DNA from: Chara braunii
Lineage: Eukaryota; Streptophyta; Charophyceae; Charales; Characeae
NCBI GenBank assembly: GCA_003427395.1
Contig: BFEA01000062.1
Span: 3,116,938-3,140,293 of the forward strand
Reading direction: 5' to 3'
DNA length: 23,356 nucleotides
Below, piece by piece: positions 9,221-17,852 of this stretch. The position numbers were made by a program, and so were the translations under genes. Position 1 is the stretch's first letter; the number at the start of each line of letters is the position of its first letter. The notes under the pieces are model-generated. The model was not told the origin of the DNA and ran no database searches. It saw only the letters and a program-made list of their open reading frames with translations.

Positions 9221-9832
9221 ACTACCGTCTTAACCCGAAAACAAGGTACATACCTTGTATACGAATACAAGGTACGGGGTACCTTGTATTCGAATACAAG
9301 GTACGTACCTTGTATAACGAATTTTAGGGTGCAACTTTCCTAAGGCAAAGGGGGGGGAGGGGGAAGTATATAGTAAATATTAGAATAATATCAAGAATAT
9401 TTAAAAAAAATAAAAAATAAAACATATCAAGAATAAAATATAGTAGAGCGCTACCAGGAAGATGCTGTAGCGTGAAATTCTTTTTTTATTTTTTTTTAAA
9501 GAACGTATTGACGTGCTCACGATTTCACATGCATTCGAACACGATGTGTGTTTGAGTGTGTGTGTATGTGTGTGTGTGTGTGAGAGAGAGAGAGAAAGAG
9601 CATAGCGCCCACGTGTGAAAGCAGGCGTGTGCGTGAACAACGCACGCCATAGAGAGAGAGAAAGAGAGAGAGAGAATATAGTGGTACGTACCTTGTATTC
9701 GAATAGAAGGTACGTACCTTGTATTCGAGGGTACCTTCTATTCGAAAATTTAACAGCGATTTTTTAGAGCCCAGTTTTCGAAGGTAACTTGAATACAAGG
9801 TACGTACCTTGTTTTCGGGCTAAGACGGTAGT
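9221..9832. mobile_element. 612-bp terminal-inverted-repeat element with palindromic subterminal motifs
   Basis: ACTACCGTCTTA(A/G)CCCGAAAACAAGGTAC(A/G)TACCTTG at 9221-9257 recurs inverted at 9796-9832, giving terminal inverted repeats of about 37 bp with two mismatches. Both ends carry clusters of GTACCTTGTA and TATTCGAATA in alternating orientation, including a perfect 26-bp palindrome at 9279-9304. The interior is A/T-rich with GT and GA microsatellites and no transposase. It interrupts copy A of the long direct repeat. I see no convincing target-site duplication. It fits a non-autonomous DNA transposon (MITE-like). Confidence 0.8.
9545..9675. repeat. (GT)n and (GA)n microsatellites inside the TIR element
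   Basis: GTGT and GAGA runs at about 9545-9599 and a second GA run at about 9651-9674. They create low-complexity open frames on the minus strand (His/Thr and Leu/Ser rich) that are not genes. Confidence 0.9.
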
Positions 9833-10517
9833 TCCATTTTTTTGTCCCGCCGGTAGTCCCGCTGGCGCATGTCTCATTTTTCGGCTAATTTTATTTGGGT
9901 TTATTTAGTCCCCGGCATTGTCCCGGACGTCGTCCCATTTTTATTTTGGGACCTCCTTGCCTTTGTAAGTTCCAATATCTCCTTCCCAAGAGCCCCATGT
10001 GTGTCGATTATTCTTGGTCGCGAGATCTCATCTCACGGTTGCCGTTTACCGTCTCTATTTGCCTCATGCCAAAATCACTTTTTTCTAACCCTTTGGGTTT
10101 GTCATAGCTCATTTTTCCCTTGGCCTAGGCATCCCTATGCAGTCCGTTATTTTTCGAACTGCAACTGTGGTCATTTTCCTAGCCCCATTGCCCCACAACT
10201 AGCCCACAACTGAAGGAAAAAGAAATGGCAAACTTTCAAGTACATCCAAGCTCAATATTGGCTCCGGATGCACCTAAAACATGTGTTTCTCTTCCCCCAT
10301 GCAATCCATTGTATCCCCGTTGGATGGGGCCTTGATTTTTCTTGATTTTCTTTGCAAAATCAAGAGAAAATCAATGTCCTTTGCAACCGTCATATTCCAG
10401 AATGTATCTGGTCACGGATACATCTCCCCAAGTGGTCGTTTTTTACCGTTAATACCTTTTTCTCTTTTATTTTCTTTTCTCTTTTCTTTTCTTGTCTTTT
10501 TCCTCCTTTCTTTGACA
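9833..10517. other. unassigned, degenerate relative of the long direct repeat
   Basis: Pyrimidine-rich, with no gene. Local resemblance to copies A and B is visible, such as TTATTCTTGGTCGCGAGATCTC near 10008 and GCAGTCCGTTATTTTTCGAACTGC near 10139 (24 bases described here by position and core only: an AGTCCG/CGAACT stem). It is consistent with a third, more decayed unit. Confidence 0.45.
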
Positions 10518-11108
10518 GTAGGGACATGTCAGTCCCTACTTGTGGCAGTCCCTACTGACGGCCAACTCACTCACTCCCTCTCACTTTTTTTGTCTTATTC
10601 TCCCACATTTTCTTTTCTTTTCTTTCTTTTTCTGGCATGTCAAGTATCAAGTGGCCGTTAAGGTTTTTTTCTATGTCATTCCTCTTAGTGTTGGCCCTCC
10701 CTATGCCCATGGTGCAGTTCGTTATATCTCGGACTGCAATGATGGCTTCCTCATGCCCATGGGGACTTCCTTTTACCTCTATTTCTCTCAAACAGTAGCC
10801 TCTCCTACTCATATTTTTTCTCGAAGGTCTATTTTTTACATGGAGTCTCTTTTGACTCCATTTTCTTGAGGGAGGTTGATCCGAGATTTTTCGGATTGCT
10901 CCCATGCCTCCATCTTCATGTTTCTTTACTTTTTCTTTTCCTTTTGGCCTTCCCGTTTGCTGCCACTAGTGCTTGCACTAGTGGTGCAAATATTTTTGGT
11001 CGTCAAGATCTCAATTTTGATGGTGCATCTTGTTTTAATTGTTTTTCTCTCATGCTGCTCTGTCGTTTCTCTTGAGACCTTCTCATGTCCCCGCCACTTG
11101 TCCCGTCA
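10518..11108 (+). repeat. diverged long direct repeat, copy B
   Basis: Partner of copy A at 8636-9213, with the same order of anchors, including the CCACTAGTGC-TT-GCACTAGTGG palindrome (10973-10994) and CCCCGCCA at the right end. Unlike copy A it is not interrupted by the TIR element and runs directly into a 26-bp minisatellite. Confidence 0.75.
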
Positions 11109-11238
11109 GTGGTACCCAACACTTTTATCCCGCCGGTGGTCCCCGACACTTTGTCCCCCCGGTGGTCCCCGACACTTTGTCCCACCGGTGGCCCCCGACA
11201 CTTTGTCTCGTCGGTGGTCCCCGACACTTTTTGTCCCG
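11107..11238 (+). repeat. 26-bp tandem minisatellite, about five units
   Basis: Units of GGTGGTCCCCGACACTTTGT plus CCCNCC recur at 11135, 11161, 11187 and 11213, exactly 26 bp apart, with a diverged 28-bp unit at 11107. The array ends after TTTTTGTCCCGG. Because 26 is not a multiple of three, the apparent frames across it in all phases are not evidence of a gene. Confidence 0.95.
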
Positions 11239-12026
11239 GATACCGTTATTTTTACTTAGTCTCACGTGGTCCTTGGTGCCTTTCCTCAAGGCGTCTCATG
11301 TTCTTTTGGCGTCTACCGCCCTATGGTGGCCCCTTTCCCTTGCCTTTTTTCGGGCCTTGCGCGTGCCGGTTTCTCAGCCGCGGGCCTCCAATCCGTGGTT
11401 TTCGTTAGTTGTTATAGGCGGCCCCCATGTTGGGCCCTTATTTTCTAACATCCAGCGGCCACCAGGGTTATCCACCTCTCGGTTTCCCTATTCTTTTGTC
11501 ATCTGTCATGCCGCGCTTGCTAAGTTAATGGCCCCTCGGGTCCTTGTCATGCCGAGTTCAGATGGTCCTCCTGGCCCCATGCTATGCTCCTATGTGCCCG
11601 TGTCCCGTCCCTTACTTGCTTGTCGTTGCCGGTTCTTTCTCCCTTCTGTACTCAGCCCAGGGCATCACTCCTCCCGGTGGTCCTGTCCTAGTCCTTTGTC
11701 TTGTCTCTCTCATGTCTCCTTACTCCGGATTCCTCTATCGTGCACAACCTAGCTATATACCGGCTTTCAAGTGTCGGGACGTTATTCGGGACCCACAGAT
11801 CCCGACAACGGATGTGGCTGCTACGGGGTTCCCCGTAATACTATAATGACAATAAAAAAGGTCTGAAAGGTCGTCCTATCCAGGGGTGAAGTCCCACCGC
11901 CGAAGTTGAGTTTTCTCAACCCTGAGCTTTCTATCACGTGTGGCATGGTGGGACGAAGCTCTGCCGTTGATGTATTGAGAATCTAAGGGTACCGAAATAC
12001 AGGAGAATAATTTATTAGATTTGGTC
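11239..12026. other. unassigned stretch, no gene seen
   Basis: A 237-codon frame (11039-11752, plus) crosses the minisatellite and continues here. It has no recognisable domain, its composition simply follows the C/T skew of the region, and shorter frames overlap it in the other phases. I do not call it a gene. Confidence 0.45.
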
Positions 12027-12283
12027 GTTTTGTACTTTTTTTTTTTTTTCCGAAGGGGAATAGGGTCGTGCCGCACTCTGCTGCAATGCAATACAGGGGC
12101 AACGTTGGAGGGGTCGAGCAAGCAAGCTTACCCATATGATCCCTCCGAAGCCTATAAAAATTAATTTAATAACGGAGTGGCCCGATGGACCATAGATCAG
12201 ATATTAAACTGATCAGAACAGATACTACACTTGATTTTAGCCAAAAGCCCGGGAAAGGTATTGTTTTGTACTTTTTTTTTTTT
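12027..12283 (-). mobile_element. retrotransposed U2 snRNA unit with flanking direct repeats
   Basis: The U2 copy is bracketed by direct repeats: GTTTTGTAC followed by 14 T at 12027-12049, and GTTTTGTAC followed by 12 T at 12263-12283. On the minus strand this reads A-run-GTACAAAAC, U2, A-run-GTACAAAAC. The repeat abuts the exact 5' end of U2 and follows its 3' end after about a dozen bases and an A tract. That is the signature of target-primed insertion of an RNA copy with a target-site duplication of about 20 bp, the kind of event LINE machinery produces in trans. Confidence 0.8.
12063..12261 (-). pseudogene. full-length U2 snRNA retropseudogene
   Basis: Read on the minus strand it starts ATACCTTTC, then a diverged 5' stem, TTTTGGCTAA, then CAAGTGTAGTATCTGTTC (containing the GUAGUA branch-point recognition element), ATCAGTTTAATATCTGAT, a stem around CCATCGGGCC, the AATTAATTTTTAT Sm-site region and the 3' stem-loops, ending near GGCACGACCC. 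The length of 199 nt is that of plant U2. Differences from the conserved 5' region include CCCGGGC where U2 has TCGGCC, AAAATC for AAGATC, and GATC for TATC before the branch-site stem. I see no plant snRNA upstream element or TATA box upstream, and the insertion has direct repeats, so I read it as a retropseudogene and not the expressed gene. Confidence 0.88.
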
Positions 12284-13135
12284 GACGTGAAATCCGTTTT
12301 GTCGTATGCTTTGGCCCTTTCCGTTTGGGCGGGAAACCATTTTCCATCGAGAAAACTACCTTACCGAGGGTAGGGTACATTTCTCAACTTATGTGCCTTT
12401 CGTCTTTTTATCTTTTTTAGACATCATTTTTTTTACACCCTGAAACGAAGGAGCTTTGACAGTTGTGTTTGACTCTCTCGCATCAAACTCTCTTCCTTTT
12501 TTGGGCAATGAACGCATCTGGCCATCCATGTTGTCCCTGTCCATTTTACGAATGGTGACCTCCTGTCACGGGAAGTATCCTTTTTCGACGGAGACATTCA
12601 CTCCGACTGTGCCAGACATGTTTCATTTCTCCGAGTTAATAAAAAATAAGGAGAAAAGTTATTTCTGGCATTTTTTCAGTTTTTGAATTTCTTGTTTCGA
12701 ATTTATTAATGTCAAAATGGTGTCACACGGTTGCGTTTTCTGAACTTGAAGATGGCTCACCGGAACGCTTCCGTCGGCACTACGTCGCTCGGACCAAGAG
12801 TCTCCTCGACCGGTAACGGGGGAGTGTTTGGTTGCGGGGCATACCAACAAGATATGTCCGTTGTAGTTTTGAGGCGCCGTCACCTACCTTTGTTGTTAGG
12901 TCATAGCTAGACAGTAGCTATGGACACAGCCCAAGCAAACACCCGAAAGGGCCTCTCTTCATACGTTGTACCTTAGACTTTCCTCGACTGACACGGGTTT
13001 CGGTGTGGAAGAAAAATAGGTTGGTGTGTTTAACCACAATCACCCACTAAGTTATATCTCAATTCTCTATCTTAATCCCTCCCCTCCAGACTCTTTCCCC
13101 CTTTCCCTCCCCTTTTCGCTAGTATCTAAGTACCC
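12284..13135. other. unassigned stretch, possibly containing the LINE 5' UTR
   Basis: No gene recognised. The LINE ORF1 begins shortly after this stretch, so its 5' UTR must lie at least partly within it, but no 5' boundary or target-site duplication could be identified. Confidence 0.4.
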
Positions 13136-15329
13136 ATGGAGATGGAGAATGGGGATAGGGAGGCACGCTCATCCCCCCAAGTTACTGGGGAGGCCTGTGA
13201 GGATAATGACAGACCGCGAACTGATGAGAATGTGTTATGATGAAGGGATCATGCCTTCGGACATTGATCCGGGAGAAATGACAGTGGAGGGGCGTGAGGT
13301 GAGATTTAAAGTGAACGTCGTCCTCGACCAGGCAAAAATTAACTGGTTGAAGGAGCGTACGGTGACTTTTATCTTCCGCTCTGGAGCGAGGTTTCTGCCA
13401 AGAAATGTAAAGGAAGATATAATCCGAGCATACGAAGACAAGAAGACCGCGATAGTGGATTCGACGTGCAGTCTTTTCGGTGAGGAAGAGTGAAGATCGA
13501 ATCTCCGAACGTGATCTCCTACATAGCGAAATCAAGTGAAGTGGCAAGATGGCTCGTGGAGAAAGGGAATGATGACCTAATGATAAGTAACTCTCATTAT
13601 GCCTTCGAGTTCAAGCCATGGCTTACCAAGGCACAGTTAAGGCTACAACAACAAGCCGAAGACGAGGGAATTTTTTGGGTGGTTGCAGTTCAAGTTCCAT
13701 TGGATGCATATGTCTACCTGGAAGCTCAAGTGAGCCACGCGATTGGCAGAGTGGTACGCTCCTATCCGCCAAAGCAGGATCGCATGAAACCCTCGTTGGT
13801 TAACATCAAATGTGATGTTGACCCGGCAGCGAGAGACAATATGAAGGATATAATTTGGACCGATACTTCCGAAGGAGACGAGTTGGAAATCAAATTGGCT
13901 TCCTCAGCGACGCTGCGTTGTCGGTGTTGTCGAGCGTTTTTCCACTCGGAGGCAGAGTGCCAAAGGAATAACCGACAACAGAACGGTGCAACACCCTCAA
14001 CCCATGGAGGCGATCAATCACAAATGGAAGGTCAACCTCAAGGAGAAAATCTAAGATATTAAGGTTCGTTGGGTCCTTCATCCCAAGGAGTTTCAAGTGT
14101 TAACACGTCAACAGTGGGAACGACCTCAGTTCAAGCATCAATAGGGATGACCTCAGTTCAAGCATCAATAGGGACGACCTCAGTGAAAGCATCAATCGGT
14201 GGTGGATTCACCAATCGAATGAACCCCACCTTTTCACCAAGCCTTCATGCGACCCCGCTTTGCTCAGCTCCAAGGAGGATCACCATGGATTCCCTCGTCA
14301 GTCTTGCCATGGAACATCCTGGGCATGTCGTACGGCATACCGCGTGGAATGGGTCAATCGTCTGCCTTCACTCCGTATTTATCAGGCTTTCCGACAATTG
14401 GAGGAGCTTTTTCCACATACATGGAGGCGGGTCCGACAGTGAGTGTCATGGGTGGGAACGCAGTCCCCATCCCGGGCACCCATGAGACAGTTGTATCTGC
14501 GGCAGATCAGGCTACATCATCACGACCAGCCGCTCGTGCTCTTCGGCTAGGGACAGAACCAAGCTCCTCTTGTGCTCGTAGCAACATGGCCGGGAAACAG
14601 AGGCGACTAGACAAGGAAGGAAGTTTCATATCTGAAGGAGGCATCCTAGAAGGGGAACCTTCAGTTACCTCCTCTCAAGGGTCAGAGGGAAACTGTACAA
14701 CAATCGGGACGCCAAGGATGAAGACTTCAAGATGCAGGCATCCGGTGTCGCTGGTAAAAGGTCAACTACAGGATATCGAATGCAAGATTCTTCCATTTTT
14801 TTGCGTAGCAGCCCGGAACTCCTTCTGGACTATTACCTTTCTTAGCCCAGGTAACTCTCCGGCTATGGTAAGTCTCCCAGCTTCATACACCCCTATGCCC
14901 ATTTCGATCGCAACCTTGGTTCGTTCAGCCATCCACGATAAATTTGCCTTTCGTTTAATTTCGGATATTTTGATGGCTCGCATTTTTGTGGATAACCCTA
15001 ATGCTCCCGGCAAAAACATCAAATTTTTTATACCTCTGTTGGATGTTAGATTTGTGGAGGGTCGGTTAGAAGCTCTGAAAAGAGAGGGTCTCCGTCTTCT
15101 CCCAATTGCGTGGTTTGCAGAGAAGCGGAGACAAGAACTGAGTAGGATTCGTATCCCCCCCTTGAGGACGGCGGAATGCCTGATGGATTTGGAAAGCCTC
15201 CTTCCCAATAACAAGAAATTGAACTCTCAATTTCTGCAATCCTTTCTCATGTCTACATGGACGGCTGATGAGATTGTTGTTGCGGCACCCCGAATCCAAC
15301 AGGCAATGGGCAAACCTTTGCATGAATGA
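13136..15329 (+). pseudogene. LINE ORF1 (gag-like RNA-binding protein), broken
   Basis: ORF1 proteins of plant LINEs bind the element RNA. The likely start is the ATG at 13136 (CCCATGGAG), whose frame reaches a stop near 13237 unless shifted; coding then continues in the +2-phase frame to 13493. That section holds VRFKVNVVLDQAKINW and RTVTFIFRSGARF, resembling a DUF4283-type domain. Coding shifts again at about 13490 and runs KPWLTKAQLRLQQQAED, VQVPLDAYVYLEAQVSHAIG and a CCHC zinc knuckle (C-x2-C-x4-H-x4-C, around 13916-13960) to a TAA at 14060-14062. The same frame continues through a 9-residue repeat, and the last section (14247-15329) is in another frame. The total is about 720 codons. Two or three frameshifts and one nonsense codon are visible. 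The TGA overlaps the ORF2 ATG. Confidence 0.85.
14122..14202 (+). repeat. 27-bp tandem repeat in ORF1 (9-residue units)
   Basis: Three units start at 14122, 14149 and 14176 (GACCTCAGTTCAAGCATCAA type). In the ORF1 frame they encode T(T)SVQASIG, TSVQASIGT and TSVKASIGG, a Ser/Thr-rich linker between the zinc knuckle and the C-terminal part. The period is a multiple of three, so the array arose or was kept while the frame was still coding. Confidence 0.92.
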
Positions 15330-16951
15330 GTAAACTCAAGATTATGAGTTGGAACATGAGAGGGCTAGGAGATACGGTCGACAATTTCAAGAAGGAACAT
15401 CTTAAGTCTTGGATTCACTCCAAAGGAATACAGATCACTTGTCTTCAAGAAACCAAATTAAATGAAGATAAATTAAACAATATCGGTAATTGGTGGGATG
15501 GTCCATAAATTTGGTCTCCTGCCATGGGTTCTAAAAGGGGTGTCGGAATCCTTATTCATAAGGCCCTTGATGCATAAAAAGTAGACTACTATGCTGATTT
15601 ATGGGGTCGCTGGGTCTGGATCAAATTGCTGATCCAGGATCAGTACTGGATTTTCGCATCGATCTATGCCCACACGGACCCTCGATTACGACGCATTTTC
15701 TTTGAAGACTCGTTGTTTGTGATTCCGGCATGCAACAAAAGACTTGATGTCCTCTTGACTTCGAAAAAACTCTGGGATGCGACTCTAGACGTCTCGGAGT
15801 GGTTCCATCCTATGTAAGATCATAAGCCCGTTACTCTAACAGTGATATCCTCTCCTTTGAATAGAGTTCGAGGATATTTTCGGTTAAATACACAGAACCC
15901 TAAGGATAAGGGACTAGTAAAGTGGATGAATGATTTCTGGGCTAGTTGGAAAGCGGCTAGAAGCTCGTACCTTACAACATTAGAGTGGTGGGAAACTGGG
16001 TCCCGTATCTTCTCAAATCTTCTATCAGTTTTCTCACGAATTCTGGCGGTCGATCAGAACTATCGGGAGCAATCTCTTCAGAGGAGAATTAAGTACGCAG
16101 AGACGAGAATGGGTGCACACCCAATCTCTAATCTGGTATGGGGTAAAAAAAGGGCTAAACTCATGACTGAATGAGATAATTTGCAGAAACAGAAATTTGA
16201 AGAATGGTCGGAAAGGTTGCAGATCAAAGGTATCACTATCTATGACAGAATGACAAAAGAGTCGTTCCAACGACTACCGCCAAGAAGATCCATAACCTCG
16301 ATGCGAGAACTAACTCATCCTTTCGACCCTGTTGCCCCAAGGGCCAAGGATCATACGGAAATTTGTGATTATGTCACTCTATACTACAAAGACATACTGA
16401 CATCTCGACTCCAAGGTGCCGCAGTGGTGGATAATCTTCACCTCAACAGTGACCATTGGTCTAACACCAAAGTGAGAATCTCAAGCTCTGGCAGATTAGA
16501 CTTTGACCGCCCTATCACGTTGATAAAAACCCACACAACATTAAGTGCTATGGCAAAAGGAAAGTCTTCCGAGGACGATGGTCTCCCGGTGGAACTATAC
16601 CTATCTATTTGGGATGAGGTAGGGGATTCTTTGGTCGAGATTTATAACGAAATCTTAGTCGGTGGTAGTTTATCTACGAGTATGTGTAGAGGCATTATCT
16701 CAGTTTTGTTCAAGAAACGTGACAGATCCAAAATTAGAAATTGGAGTCCAGTCTCTGTCCTGAATGTTTCCTATAAGCGTCTGGCTAAGATTTTAGCGAA
16801 GAGATTAGGGAGATATTTTCCAGAGTTAGTGTTACCAAATCAGGTCGCCTTTATAAAAGGCAGATCAATTTTCAATAACATAGTGACTGTTGTAGAAATG
16901 TTAGAAATCATCCATAACGAAGATCGGAATTTCAAGCATAAAACACAGTAA
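15326..16951 (+). pseudogene. LINE ORF2, 5' part: APE-type endonuclease and first half of reverse transcriptase, broken
   Basis: The N-terminus KIMSWNMRGLG and CLQETKL are the first metal-binding and catalytic blocks of the APE-like endonuclease that nicks target DNA. IYAHTDPRLRRIFFED follows, but then the text jumps at about 15730 to KRLDVLLTSKKLWDATLDV. The family's central GD(F/W)N block and the segment after it are missing, an internal deletion of roughly 100 residues. The terminal SDHKPV motif survives as stop-DHKPV (TAA at 15815). The RT follows: KGKSSEDDGLPVELY, GIISVLFKKRDRSKIRNWSP, NVSYKRLAKILAKRL, NQVAFIKGRSIFNNIV. One frame is kept throughout, broken only by stops at 15506, 15575, 15815 and 16172. 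The sequence ends at 16951, where inserted DNA begins. Confidence 0.92.
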
Positions 16952-17216
16952 TCCAGAAGAAGATCATGTGAGTTTTAATATCATGACGTCACCAACTCCT
17001 TCTCCACTCACCCTGATCGAAACCATCAGGGAATTCTCAACTCTTCTACTCATACGTCACTCAAGTTGAGGAAAAGCATTGTTCCTACTGCTTTTTATAC
17101 TAATTTTTCTCCTACTTTTGCCTCATCACACTGCGTTCTCCGCAGGGCCAAAATCGGCCTTCCCCATGGTTCGCGGGCCTCACGCAGGGCGGAGGTCCCT
17201 CCTAGCTTCCCATTCA

Positions 17217-17573
17217 GTAGGTATTTCCCCTACATCCCGCTTTCTTGACCTGGTTCGTACCAAATATTTCGGCTCCGTTCAGGCCGGAGGAAACAAAAAA
17301 AAAAAAAAACACAAAAACAAAAACAAAACCAAAAACAAACCATATCACCGCCAACCTATAATCTGAGCCATTAAGTGGACCGGGTTCATTCAGCATATAT
17401 TTTTCTACAACCCGCTATCAGGCCCAGGTTCGTACCAGATAGCACGGCTTCGTTCAGGCCAGAGGAAAAACATATCGCCACCAACCAATAATCCGAGCCA
17501 TTAAGTGGACCAGGTTCATTCAACACATTTTACCATCCGCCTTACGCCTAAGGTTGGTTCTGCCAGATTTCTC
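17217..17573. repeat. imperfect tandem repeats 3' of the nested reverse transcriptase
   Basis: Units at about 17219-17392 and 17393-17525, plus a partial third to about 17573, share CCCGC, GGTTCGTACCA(A/G)AT, GTTCAGGCC, GAGGAAA, CATATC(A/G)CC and GAGCCATTAAGTGGACC in order. The first unit carries an extra A-rich block (17292-17340). On the RT's coding strand this is 3' non-coding sequence, where Penelope-like elements often have duplicated terminal segments. That link is an inference. Confidence 0.85.
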
Positions 17574-17852
17574 CGGATTTTCTATTCAGCTACTGCCGGT
17601 TTCCTGGTCTGGACGGGTTGGAGACTGTCATAAAGTCCAAAGCCTGAGAAAAACACCTTGGTTCAGAGTCGAAATACTCCCAGTGCAGGTGCATGCTCCA
17701 TCTCCGTACTTTCACTCGCGGCTTCTCAATCCGCCTGGGGAGGCGGGACAGGTTCATCGACACCATGTTCTTGCAACATCCTTCGTTATTGCGACTCCCT
17801 GTCAGTCTCTCGTGACTCCCTGTCTTATTTAGCGCCAGTATCAGGATCCTGC

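Noticed and set aside
11039-11752. 237-codon frame as a protein gene
   Set aside because: It runs through a 26-bp minisatellite whose period is not a multiple of three, all frames are open there because of C/T skew, and no domain is seen.
12063-12261. Expressed U2 snRNA gene
   Set aside because: No plant upstream element or TATA box found upstream, substitutions in the conserved 5' region, and flanking direct repeats that fit a retro-copy. An AGTNNAA match after the 3' end lies in the flanking repeat and is too far away to be convincing.
17248-17440. tRNA or SINE from GGTTCGTACC B-box-like motifs
   Set aside because: The motif departs from the B-box consensus, and no A box or cloverleaf is found at suitable distance.
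16952-17852. Hammerhead ribozyme in the nested Penelope-like element
   Set aside because: No CTGATGA...GAAA core in plausible spacing on either strand; CCCTGATCGAAACCATCAGGG near 17017 is a simple hairpin lacking the core.
16952-17852. GIY-YIG endonuclease of the Penelope-like element
   Set aside because: No recognisable GIY/YIG motifs in frames downstream of the RT, and the upstream space is too short.
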